Shown: positions 1 to 4,995 of the stretch, in pieces
How positions within the stretch are numbered: the first letter of the stretch is position 1
How the letters are laid out: each line of letters begins with the position of its first letter
Source: Thermoplasmata archaeon
GTDB taxonomy: Archaea; Thermoplasmatota; Thermoplasmata; Thermoplasmatales; Thermoplasmataceae
DNA: 5,369 nt
Reading direction: 5' to 3'
Assembly: GCA_021802165.1 (NCBI GenBank)
Contig: JAKAAU010000122.1
Coordinates: 1 to 5,369, forward strand
Translations under genes and position numbers: made by a program
The notes under the pieces: model-generated
The model's input: only the letters and a program-made list of their open reading frames with translations
What the model was told of the DNA's origin: nothing
Database searches by the model: none

Positions 1-31
1 AAATAATATTTACAACTTTCAAAAAGGACAA

Positions 32-41
32 AAATATAATA
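32..41 (+). promoter_or_regulatory. TATA box of the prenyltransferase gene
   Basis: The A/T stretch AAATATAATA is centred about 29 bases before the ATG at 65. Archaeal transcription normally starts about 26 bases after the TATA centre, so the start would fall within a few bases of the ATG. No Shine-Dalgarno-like sequence lies between the box and the ATG. This fits a leaderless transcript. The box is called by position and composition only, in a generally AT-rich background. Confidence 0.5.
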
Positions 42-64
42 TCTATGTAAATATCAGTCTCTAA

Positions 65-877
65 ATGAATAAGTGGATTAAAATTACACGTCCGGTAAAC
101 GGGCTCATGGGATTCTTCTCCATATACATAGTAGGATTTATTGCCGTAAACCTGCATATTGCTGAATTCATCATACCACTGACATTGGGTGCAATAAGTG
201 TATTCCTCGTAACAGCAGGGGGAAATATAATAAATGATATCAGTGATGTGGAAACAGACAAATATAACCATCCGGACAGGCCGTTGCCTTCAGGAACCAT
301 AACAAAAAAAGCAGCATCATATTTAGCTATCTCATTTTTTATTATTGCATTCATAGTATCTACTTTTATATCTATTTTTATAAGTGTGGTGGTTGTAATA
401 GCTGAATTGTTGCTTGTCAGCTATGAATTTAAAACTAAAAAAATTGGGTTACCAGGAAATCTTACGGTAAGCCTGCTTATAGGCATGATTTTTCTCTATG
501 GAGGTTTTATCACCGGCACCATATCAAAAATGCTCCTTCTCTTTCTACTTGCCTTTTTCTCCAATATGTCCAGAGAAATAATGAAAGATATAGAAGATAT
601 AAATGGGGATGTTGATAGGGTTACGTTCCCCAAAAAATATGGAATTGGCATGGCAAAAATTGTATCCGCTATTTTTGTAGTCATAACAATTTCAGTATCT
701 GTCGTGCCATATTATTTCCATGTGCTATCAATTTACTATCTTTATGCAGTGGTATTAGACGATCTCCTGTTTGCCATTACCATATGGTACCTGAAAGCTA
801 ATATATCCCGCGGTGAAAAAGTTTCGAAGGTAGCTATGATCTATGGAATGGTGTGTTTTCTAATAGGTGGAATATAA
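65..877 (+). CDS. UbiA-family prenyltransferase, probable digeranylgeranylglyceryl phosphate (DGGGP) synthase
   Basis: This 270-residue integral-membrane protein probably adds the second geranylgeranyl chain to geranylgeranylglyceryl phosphate, the second ether-bond step in archaeal membrane lipid synthesis. Both Mg2+/diphosphate-binding Asp-rich motifs of the UbiA superfamily are visible: N57-D58-x2-D61-x3-D65 followed by D71-R72-P73, and R170-E171-x2-K174-D175-x2-D178-x3-D182. The N-terminal RPVN (9-12), the RPLPSG stretch (72-77) and the REIMKDIED stretch (170-178) are typical of archaeal DGGGP synthases rather than MenA or UbiA of quinone synthesis. Hydrophobic segments lie at about 14-30, 35-52, 85-118, 134-150, 155-166, 197-215, 221-241 and 256-269, giving seven to nine helices. 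The length matches the family. The ATG at 65 has a well-placed TATA box and starts just before the conserved N-terminal motif. It stands alone and converges on the tRNA unit. A quinone or heme prenyltransferase role is less likely but not excluded. Confidence 0.87.
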   Translation: MNKWIKITRPVNGLMGFFSIYIVGFIAVNLHIAEFIIPLTLGAISVFLVTAGGNIINDISDVETDKYNHPDRPLPSGTITKKAASYLAISFFIIAFIVSTFISIFISVVVVIAELLLVSYEFKTKKIGLPGNLTVSLLIGMIFLYGGFITGTISKMLLLFLLAFFSNMSREIMKDIEDINGDVDRVTFPKKYGIGMAKIVSAIFVVITISVSVVPYYFHVLSIYYLYAVVLDDLLFAITIWYLKANISRGEKVSKVAMIYGMVCFLIGGI

Positions 878-912
878 AACATTAGATTCCGGTAGAGGGT
901 TATAATTTTGCT

Positions 913-957
913 AATATCTCAATACCGCATATCATTGATGAAATCTCTTGAGATATT
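913..957. repeat. Perfect 10-bp inverted repeat downstream of the prenyltransferase gene
   Basis: The arms AATATCTCAA (913-922) and TTGAGATATT (948-957) are exact reverse complements separated by 25 bases. The spacer itself contains the short palindrome ATCATTGAT (931-939). The repeat lies in the gap between convergent transcripts: the prenyltransferase on plus, and the 60-residue ORF with the tRNA on minus. It could form an RNA hairpin on either strand and act as a 3'-end or processing element, or be a protein-binding site. No long T run follows it on either side, so it is not a typical intrinsic terminator. Function unknown. Confidence 0.5.
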
Positions 958-1014
958 CAAGTGATGTGGAAATATATGAGTTGACTATATGGGATGTTAT
1001 GAATTATAATTTAG

Positions 1015-1043
1015 TACCTGTTGGCTCAAATAATTTCCAGGTA
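1015..1043. repeat. Short 6-bp inverted repeat in the convergent gap
   Basis: TACCTG (1015-1020) and CAGGTA (1038-1043) are perfect reverse complements around a 17-base spacer. It is the second dyad in the non-coding stretch 878-1094, after the 913-957 repeat. At this length it could easily be chance. It may contribute to 3'-end structure for the prenyltransferase transcript. The rest of the stretch holds no convincing reading frame. Confidence 0.25.
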
Positions 1044-1050
1044 TAATCAA

Positions 1051-1094
1051 TAAAAACTACTTCAATTAATTAATTTAAAATAATATAATTAGAA
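1051..1094 (-). terminator. Possible T-rich transcription end behind the tRNA
   Basis: Read on the minus strand, the DNA just after the tRNA 3' end is very T-rich, with TTTT at about 1075-1078 and a TTTTT run at 1052-1056. Archaeal RNA polymerase can terminate at such oligo-T tracts without a hairpin. The call rests on composition alone in an AT-rich genome. Confidence 0.3.
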
Positions 1095-1177
1095 CGCGGG
1101 GAATGGGATTTGAACCCATGCTCTCATTTCGAGAAACAGCTTAGCAGGCTGCCGCCGTACCACTGGGCCATCCCCGC
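1095..1177 (-). tRNA. tRNA-Ser(GCU), reads AGC/AGU codons
   Basis: The minus strand folds into a complete 83-base class II tRNA. The acceptor stem is GCGGGGA/TCCCCGC (1171-1177 with 1096-1102). The D stem is GCC/GGC with loop CAGTGGTAC. The anticodon stem is GCAGC/GCTGT (one G-U pair) with loop CTGCTAA, giving anticodon GCU at 1145-1143. A long variable arm pairs TCTC with GAGA around GAAAT, and the T arm is ATGGG-TTCAAAT-CCCAT. The long variable arm and the discriminator base G (1095) are serine identity features, so the anticodon call is firm. There is no intron, and CCA is not encoded. The 5' end is two bases after the stop codon of the 60-residue ORF. No clear TATA box lies about 26 bases before it, so it is probably cut from a longer transcript by RNase P. 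Confidence 0.96.
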
Positions 1178-1179
1178 AT

Positions 1180-1362
1180 TTATGCTGGATACCTATCCTG
1201 GAGGTCATTTGCTATTTCTTCCAGTATCTCTTCAAAGTTTTCATTCTCCATGCTTACAACTTCGCCACTTGGCAAAGTCATACGGACATAGTATATTTCG
1301 CCATCCTTAGATATTTCAATGTCAGCCAGACTTTCTCCCATACACCTATAATTATTAGGCAT
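1180..1362 (-). CDS. Small acidic conserved-looking hypothetical protein (60 aa) upstream of tRNA-Ser
   Basis: I do not recognise this protein. It has 60 residues, 14 acidic against 4 basic, and no signal peptide or membrane segment, so it should be cytosolic. The pattern suggests a beta-beta-beta-alpha fold: strands at about 13-18, 22-30 and 34-38, a turn at PSG (31-33), then an amphipathic helix at 41-56 (FEEILEEIANDLQ). Amphipathic periodicity, a sensible turn and a TATA box upstream argue for a real gene. The ATG at 1362 is preceded two codons earlier by an in-frame stop, so it is the first possible ATG. Met8 (ATG at 1341) is an alternative that better fits the TATA spacing and would give 53 residues. 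It ends two bases before the tRNA-Ser gene on the same strand and is probably its transcript leader. Function is unknown; an RNA-binding or regulatory partner role would be speculation. Confidence 0.68.
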   Translation of the reverse strand: MPNNYRCMGESLADIEISKDGEIYYVRMTLPSGEVVSMENENFEEILEEIANDLQDRYPA

Positions 1363-1377
1363 ATATTATGTTTTTCA

Positions 1378-1390
1378 ATATTTATAAGAG
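1378..1390 (-). promoter_or_regulatory. TATA box for the 60-residue ORF and tRNA-Ser
   Basis: The minus strand reads TTATAAATAT at 1387-1378, one of the cleanest TATA boxes in the window. Its centre is 20-24 bases before the ATG at 1362, slightly close, or about 41 bases before Met8 at 1341. A start about 26 bases downstream would fall near 1356-1360, so either an exactly leaderless start at 1362 or translation from Met8 with a short leader is possible. Because the tRNA lacks a visible promoter, this box may drive both. Confidence 0.5.
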
Positions 1391-1441
1391 TTCAGTGGTT
1401 TGAATTACCTCCGGTTTAATATAGATTTGAGTTTTCCTTCC

Positions 1442-1456
1442 TACTGGATTCCAGTA
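1442..1456. repeat. 15-bp perfect palindrome, candidate operator
   Basis: TACTGGATTCCAGTA has 7-bp perfect arms (TACTGGA/TCCAGTA) around a single central T. It is GC-richer than its surroundings and lies in the non-coding stretch 1363-1614, about 55 bp upstream of the TATA box of the 60-residue ORF. Odd-centred dyads of this size often bind dimeric HTH regulators. On RNA the loop would be too small for a full hairpin, so a DNA site is the better reading. No regulator is identified. Confidence 0.4.
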
Positions 1457-1560
1457 CACCTTATGCGATTATACAATACTTTGTATATTTCCTTGATTTT
1501 TAACTTCCTTGCACTTTCCTATACCTAACTATTATTAATCTCTCGTCCTCAGTCTATCAA

Positions 1561-1588
1561 TATAAGATTAAATGGCAAACAAAGCCAT
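1561..1588 (-). terminator. Possible hairpin plus T-rich tail behind ribA
   Basis: On the minus strand ATGGC (1588-1584) pairs with GCCAT (1576-1572) around the loop TTTGTTT, followed by a T-rich tail (TTAATCTTATATT). It lies 27 bases after the ribA stop codon. The five-base stem and the interrupted T tract make it a weak terminator candidate. The rest of 1363-1614 shows only the palindrome at 1442-1456, the TATA box, and no supported gene. Confidence 0.3.
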
Positions 1589-1614
1589 CCGCCTGGTGCC
1601 AATTAGAGATATGG

Positions 1615-2193
1615 TTAAAGCATATGTCCCATTTTGTCTTTTTTTGTTTCCAGATAGAATTTATCAAAGGAATTCGGCTCTATTATTACCGGTATCCTCT
1701 TACTTATTTTTATGCCATTTTCTTCAAGGTTTTTAATTTTCTCCGGGTTATTTGTCATTAACTCTATAGATTTTATATTTAAGTATTTTATAACATCTAC
1801 AGCAAAATTATAATGTCTGTTATCTGCTGGCAATCCCTGTTCAATATTTGCTTCCACAGTGTCTTTCCCGTTATCCTCAAGGTTATATGCCCGTATTTTA
1901 TTTAAAAGGCCAATTCCCCGACCTTCCTGCCTTAGGTATATTAACATCCCACGTTCCCGGCTGCCGATATACTTTAAGGATGTTATGAGCTGGTCCCTGC
2001 AGTCGCATCGCATGGAACCGAATACATCACCTGTCAAGCATTCAGAGTGTATACGTACCGGTACATTTTCTTCTCCCTCAATGTCCCCGTGAACAAGTAC
2101 TGCATGATCTTTATTATCTTCATTCTTGAATACGTATATATTAAACACACCAAACCTTGTTGGCAATTTTGCTTTCGCATAGAATTCAATCAT
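1615..2193 (-). CDS. ribA: GTP cyclohydrolase II
   Basis: This cytosolic Zn enzyme opens GTP to 2,5-diamino-6-ribosylamino-4(3H)-pyrimidinone 5'-phosphate, formate and diphosphate, the first step of riboflavin synthesis. At 192 residues it matches free-standing E. coli RibA (196) and has no DHBP synthase (RibB) fusion. Counting from the ATG at 2193, the Zn ligands are C52, C63 and C65 in R47-IHSEC and GSMRCDC. The GTP/catalytic loop [11 protein letters not shown] is at 86-96, followed by [10 protein letters not shown] (98-107), DTVEAN (111-116), the basic DNRHYN stretch (124-129), LMTNNPEK (145-152) and the conserved C-terminal KMGHML. All hallmark residues are intact. The frame can be extended three codons to a TTG at 2202, but the ATG has better TATA spacing and follows family length. 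Most archaea use the unrelated GTP cyclohydrolase III (ArfA), so this bacterial-type enzyme is notable. No other riboflavin gene is adjacent in the window. Confidence 0.95.
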   Translation of the reverse strand: MIEFYAKAKLPTRFGVFNIYVFKNEDNKDHAVLVHGDIEGEENVPVRIHSECLTGDVFGSMRCDCRDQLITSLKYIGSRERGMLIYLRQEGRGIGLLNKIRAYNLEDNGKDTVEANIEQGLPADNRHYNFAVDVIKYLNIKSIELMTNNPEKIKNLEENGIKISKRIPVIIEPNSFDKFYLETKKDKMGHML

Positions 2194-2219
2194 TTTTATC
2201 AAAAGAAATTACAAAATTC

Positions 2220-2227
2220 TATAAAAA
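2220..2227 (-). promoter_or_regulatory. TATA box of ribA
   Basis: The minus strand reads TTTTTATA at 2227-2220, centred about 30 bases before the ATG at 2193. The predicted transcription start is near 2197, leaving a leader of only a few bases. This supports the ATG at 2193 over the TTG at 2202, because the TTG would lie upstream of the predicted RNA 5' end. There is no Shine-Dalgarno-like sequence. Confidence 0.5.
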
Positions 2228-2232
2228 CATAT

Positions 2233-2248
2233 TTAAAAATATTTTTAA
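2233..2248. repeat. 16-bp AT-only palindrome between the methyltransferase gene and ribA
   Basis: TTAAAAATATTTTTAA is a perfect 16-bp palindrome five bases upstream of the ribA TATA box, overlapping where TFB would bind. On the minus strand it also supplies a T-rich tract behind the methyltransferase stop, together with TTTATTTT at about 2253-2260. It could be a ribA operator, a termination zone for the upstream operon, or a chance result of the AT-only composition of this 80-base gap. Confidence 0.3.
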
Positions 2249-2282
2249 TTATTTAAAATAAAGTTAATTTTTCTTCAGAATG

Positions 2283-3443
2283 TCAATTTATCTCTTCAGC
2301 AATAATATACCTGTCGTTATTCCGGAATATATATACATTTTTCGACCCGGCTAATTCCTTTTCAATAGAATTCTTATAATGGTATGTTTCTTCCGGTTTC
2401 ATTTTAAACCTGAAAAAAACTTTTCCCGCATCCACATTGCGCAGTAAAGGAACAATATTCATATTATCAGAATATGAAATCACACTATACTGTTTCCCGG
2501 GAAACGCTGATTCGTATGAGTTGCCTGAAAATATCTGCCTTCTCTCATCAATATATACCGGCACCCACTCCGGCTTTACAACCATGTTGAGAAGCTTTGC
2601 GTAGGTAATAGAAATGTCCGGGACATACAGGTATTGTCCTGTACTCCTGCCATATTCTATGTTTGCCTTAAATGTGCATGGCTTGCCTGTTATAACTGTA
2701 TTCTCCGGCAGGATTACTGCTGTACTTATTTTTTCAGAGATTGAAGGCGAATACAGGGTAAGCCTGTTCAATGCACCTTTAATGGATATATACTCCTTCT
2801 CCCCTTTAAGTGGTATATTATCCCATTCCATATGTGGAGGAAGGTCAATAGCATAGCCTGATAATTCTGGTTTTTTATGTATTATTTCTACAGGGTCCGG
2901 TACGAGCTGGGAAAATAACTTCTCACCGGAATTCACCGGCCTCAGCGGATCAGAAAATAAAATATTTCCGGAAAAATCGCCATTAAATGAAAAAATGTCA
3001 CTGTTGATAAAATCCACATTAGAACTGTATGGTATTTTATTCAGGTTAGCCATTGCATACCTGTTTGAATCAATTTCCACACCCGTCACATCTGAGAACT
3101 CAGAAAACATTATATCCTGCATTCCAGCTCCGCTGCCTGCATCTACTATTTTATTCCCGGCCAGCTTTTTCGCCCTGTATTTCCCCACTATTTCAGGTGT
3201 GGAATACATGGATGAATAATAATCCATGAATAAATGATCGTGCAGAGAAAATTTGCCTGCAATTTTTATTCTCGATTTAGCAAATTCAAATAAAAAATTG
3301 AAATTACTTTTATGAATTTTTTTTATGTATTCTGGTTGATAGCCAGCACGGATGAGTTTTACAATCTCATTTATTTCGCTATCAATTAAGCTATAGTAAC
3401 CTTCTGAATTAACTAATTTTGCCAGGAAATTATATAATCTCAT
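2283..3443 (-). CDS. Class I SAM-dependent methyltransferase with THUMP-like C-terminal domain
   Basis: A 386-residue Rossmann-type methyltransferase, target unknown. Residues 1-95 are a helical N-terminal region. The SAM site follows: motif I V100-D-A-G-S-G-A-G107, acidic residue D125 or E123 in GVEID (121-125), then NSD149. Motif IV is F163-S-D-P-L-R-P169, replacing the NPPY of N6-adenine enzymes and resembling the DPxRR of the THUMP-like methyltransferase family. After it, a segment with IDLPPHMEW (199-207) and EYISIKG (217-223) and a C-terminal alpha/beta part (about 275-386, VPDISITYAKL, KVFFRFKM, NDRYIIAEEI) follow the order of that family, mostly known from bacteria. An RNA base target is inferred, not shown. 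The ATG overlaps the stop of the AhpD-like gene (ATGA), with no ribosome binding site, implying coupled translation. Family assignment is from motif recall; a divergent tRNA or rRNA methyltransferase of another family is the alternative. Confidence 0.72.
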   Translation of the reverse strand: MRLYNFLAKLVNSEGYYSLIDSEINEIVKLIRAGYQPEYIKKIHKSNFNFLFEFAKSRIKIAGKFSLHDHLFMDYYSSMYSTPEIVGKYRAKKLAGNKIVDAGSGAGMQDIMFSEFSDVTGVEIDSNRYAMANLNKIPYSSNVDFINSDIFSFNGDFSGNILFSDPLRPVNSGEKLFSQLVPDPVEIIHKKPELSGYAIDLPPHMEWDNIPLKGEKEYISIKGALNRLTLYSPSISEKISTAVILPENTVITGKPCTFKANIEYGRSTGQYLYVPDISITYAKLLNMVVKPEWVPVYIDERRQIFSGNSYESAFPGKQYSVISYSDNMNIVPLLRNVDAGKVFFRFKMKPEETYHYKNSIEKELAGSKNVYIFRNNDRYIIAEEIN

Positions 3444-3778
3444 TGTTTTTCAAGTTTATTTATAGCATCAACTAGACTATTCATTTCCATCAGGGCCTGT
3501 GAACCATACATTAGCACAGTTACATACCCGACCTCCATAAGCTCCTTCCTGGTTGCTCCGGCTTTTATTGCCTCATTGACATGGTATGAAATGCACCATT
3601 CGCATCTGGCAGCAATGCCAAGTGCAAGTGCCAGGAATTCCTTCGTTTTAGTGTCAAGTGCGCCTTTTCCCATTGTGGCTCCCATGAAATTCATAAAAGA
3701 ACCTGCGAATGCACTATTGTCTTTACCGGCTTCTTTCATTATTCTGTTTACTTCCTCTAATTTTTTTTCTGTGTCCAT
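3440..3778 (-). CDS. AhpD-like carboxymuconolactone decarboxylase (CMD) family protein
   Basis: A 112-residue, all-helical single CMD domain. The AhpD redox signature is complete: E47-x11-C59-x2-C62-x3-H66 in the stretch EFLALALGIAARCEWCISYH, matching the E-C-C-H proton relay and thiol pair of AhpD peroxidase partners. The following helix AIKAGATRKELMEVGYV (70-86) is the usual family continuation. A thiol-disulfide or peroxidase role is therefore likelier than lactone decarboxylation, but the physiological partner is unknown and no peroxiredoxin gene is adjacent. It should be cytosolic and oligomeric. The ATG at 3778 lies about 27 bases after a TATA centre, so the transcript is probably leaderless. 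The TGA stop overlaps the methyltransferase ATG by four bases, so the two genes form an operon. It diverges from gdh. Confidence 0.88.
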   Translation of the reverse strand: MDTEKKLEEVNRIMKEAGKDNSAFAGSFMNFMGATMGKGALDTKTKEFLALALGIAARCEWCISYHVNEAIKAGATRKELMEVGYVTVLMYGSQALMEMNSLVDAINKLEKQ

Positions 3779-3800
3779 AGATATCCTATATTCATTACTA

Positions 3801-3810
3801 GTATATATTT
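3801..3810 (-). promoter_or_regulatory. TATA box of the AhpD-like/methyltransferase operon
   Basis: The minus strand reads AAATATATAC at 3810-3801, centred about 27 bases before the ATG at 3778. This is the spacing expected for transcription starting at the ATG itself. No ribosome binding site is present. Confidence 0.55.
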
Positions 3811-3811
3811 G

Positions 3812-3825
3812 AATATAATTATATT
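3812..3825. repeat. 14-bp AT palindrome next to the divergent promoters
   Basis: AATATAATTATATT is a perfect palindrome immediately upstream of the TATA box of the AhpD-like gene, at the TFB-contact position, and upstream of gdh on the other strand. The position mirrors the 2233-2248 palindrome in front of ribA. A regulator here could affect both directions. AT-only composition makes chance a real alternative. Confidence 0.28.
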
Positions 3826-3850
3826 AAGTATATCTATATTTATCCGGTAT

Positions 3851-3869
3851 TCTATAAACAGTTATAATC
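3851..3869 (+). promoter_or_regulatory. Candidate TATA box region of gdh
   Basis: Two A/T boxes, TCTATAAACA (3851-3860) and GTTATAATC (3861-3869), lie 35-55 bases before the gdh ATG at 3905. Either would give a 5' leader of about 14-24 bases rather than a strictly leaderless message. No good Shine-Dalgarno sequence precedes the ATG at 3905. Which box is used cannot be told from sequence. Confidence 0.35.
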
Positions 3870-3904
3870 GACAGGTTGATTTATCATCATATCCTAACCT
3901 AAGC

Positions 3905-4993
3905 ATGGAAGGAGTTATGACACTGACAACATCCGCACCCGGGGGTGGCATATCTTATGGCAGAATTAATATGCCAGATTATAAGGATGGGAAAGCAAAG
4001 ATAAGGCCAGTATACACCGGGATATGTGGGACAGACCGTGCTGAAATTGCTGGCCACCTGCCATTTGCATATAATCCCACAGGGCAAAATTATATGGTCA
4101 TTGGCCATGAGGCAGTTTGCCAGGTCATAGATATAGGAGAAAACAATTCCAGAATCAGGCCCGGTGACTACGTTATCCCCATTGTGAGGCGCAGGGGAAC
4201 ATGTATAAATTGCAGAATCGGGCGGCAGGACAATTGTTCTGATGCAGATAATGATATAACAGAGGCAGGCATACGGGGTGCCGATGGTTTCAACTCCGAA
4301 TATTTTTTCGATTCTCCGGAAAATTTAATAAAAGTTAATGATAGTTCAATGGCGATGTTAAGCACCCTAACAGAGCCGGCAAAAAATGTTATGAAAGCAT
4401 TTGAAATATTTGATAAATTAACAAAAAGGTCTATATTCGAAGCTGAAGATTCCACCTATATATCTAAAAACTGCCTGATAATTGGAACTGGAAGTGAAGC
4501 TTTTCTATATGCCTTTATGGCGAGAGAATATGACATGACCGTTTATCTGACAAACAGACACAGGCTTTTAGAAGAGAAAATGGGAATTATTGAAGGAATT
4601 CACGGTTTATTTTATAATTATCTTGAGGAAAATGGGCCGGATAAAATAGACCTTCTTATTGATACCAGTGGTGACCCTGCAGCAGTTATGAAATTTGTAA
4701 AGAAATTAAATTATAACGGTATCGCTATTCTTTTCGGAACCAACGGCGCAGCTTCCGATTCACCCCTAACAGGGAATGACCTGAACTATATTATTGAACA
4801 TAATATTGCAATTTCCGGGTCTGTTGATGGCTCCAAAAAACATTACATGGATGCTATCGGTTATCTGGAAAAGTGGAGATCTTCCAGCGGTGGGATTATA
4901 AATAAACTTATAACCGGAATTTATAAACCGGAAGATACGGAAATATTCAGGGCAAAGCCGCCTGAAGAAATTAAATCTATAATAAAGTGGTAA
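3905..4993 (+). CDS. gdh: Glucose 1-dehydrogenase (NAD(P)+), zinc-dependent MDR family
   Basis: This cytosolic enzyme oxidises beta-D-glucose (often also galactose) to the lactone with NADP+ or NAD+, the first step of the non-phosphorylating Entner-Doudoroff pathway of Thermoplasmatales. The product has 362 residues. The N-terminal GroES-like domain holds catalytic zinc residues C41, H68 and E69 (GICGTDR, GHEA) and a structural-zinc lobe C100-x2-C103-x7-C111 (CINCRIGRQDNC). E157 lies in TEPAKNVMKAFE. The Rossmann domain has I193-G-T-G-S-E-A-F200, and NRHR (217-220) at the NADP 2'-phosphate position. LIDTSGD (251-257) and the C-terminal EIKSIIKW match the T. acidophilum enzyme. The open frame runs back to 3809, but from the ATG at 3905 the protein aligns from Met1 without gaps to the recalled T. 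acidophilum N terminus. Another ATG at 3917 follows a purine-rich GGAAGGAG at poor spacing. The folD start is two bases after the stop, so they are co-transcribed. Confidence 0.95.
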   Translation: MEGVMTLTTSAPGGGISYGRINMPDYKDGKAKIRPVYTGICGTDRAEIAGHLPFAYNPTGQNYMVIGHEAVCQVIDIGENNSRIRPGDYVIPIVRRRGTCINCRIGRQDNCSDADNDITEAGIRGADGFNSEYFFDSPENLIKVNDSSMAMLSTLTEPAKNVMKAFEIFDKLTKRSIFEAEDSTYISKNCLIIGTGSEAFLYAFMAREYDMTVYLTNRHRLLEEKMGIIEGIHGLFYNYLEENGPDKIDLLIDTSGDPAAVMKFVKKLNYNGIAILFGTNGAASDSPLTGNDLNYIIEHNIAISGSVDGSKKHYMDAIGYLEKWRSSSGGIINKLITGIYKPEDTEIFRAKPPEEIKSIIKW

Positions 4994-4995
4994 AA

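Noticed and set aside
930..985. C/D box guide RNA candidate (TTGATGA at 935-941, GTGATGT at 961-967)
   Set aside because: The boxes deviate from RUGAUGA, and properly spaced CUGA D and D' boxes are missing.
1187..1198. Palindrome GGATACCTATCC before the tRNA, considered as a processing hairpin or promoter
   Set aside because: The two-base loop cannot form a hairpin, the sequence is not TATA-like, and it is explained as coding sequence for the end of the small protein.
1110..1310. Plus-strand 66-codon frame over the tRNA and the small ORF
   Set aside because: It runs antisense through a firm tRNA gene and the 60-residue ORF, and its product shows no protein-like pattern.
1407..1412. Minus-strand GGAGGT, a strong Shine-Dalgarno-like sequence
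   Set aside because: No ATG, GTG or TTG lies at suitable distance downstream, and the next real start (1362) is about 45 bases away, so it serves no visible gene.
1364..1447. Minus-strand 25-codon frame starting with GTG at about 1459, covering the 15-bp palindrome
   Set aside because: It is very short, has no ATG and no usable ribosome binding site, and shows no recognisable family. The frame is likely chance in non-coding DNA.
2194..2202. TTG start three codons upstream for ribA
   Set aside because: The ATG at 2193 fits TATA spacing and RibA length; the TTG would lie before the predicted RNA start.
2614..2856. Plus-strand 80-codon frame antisense to the methyltransferase (also similar frames at 2995-3219 and 3576-3812)
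   Set aside because: They are shadows of coding sequence on the other strand, with no motif or promoter.
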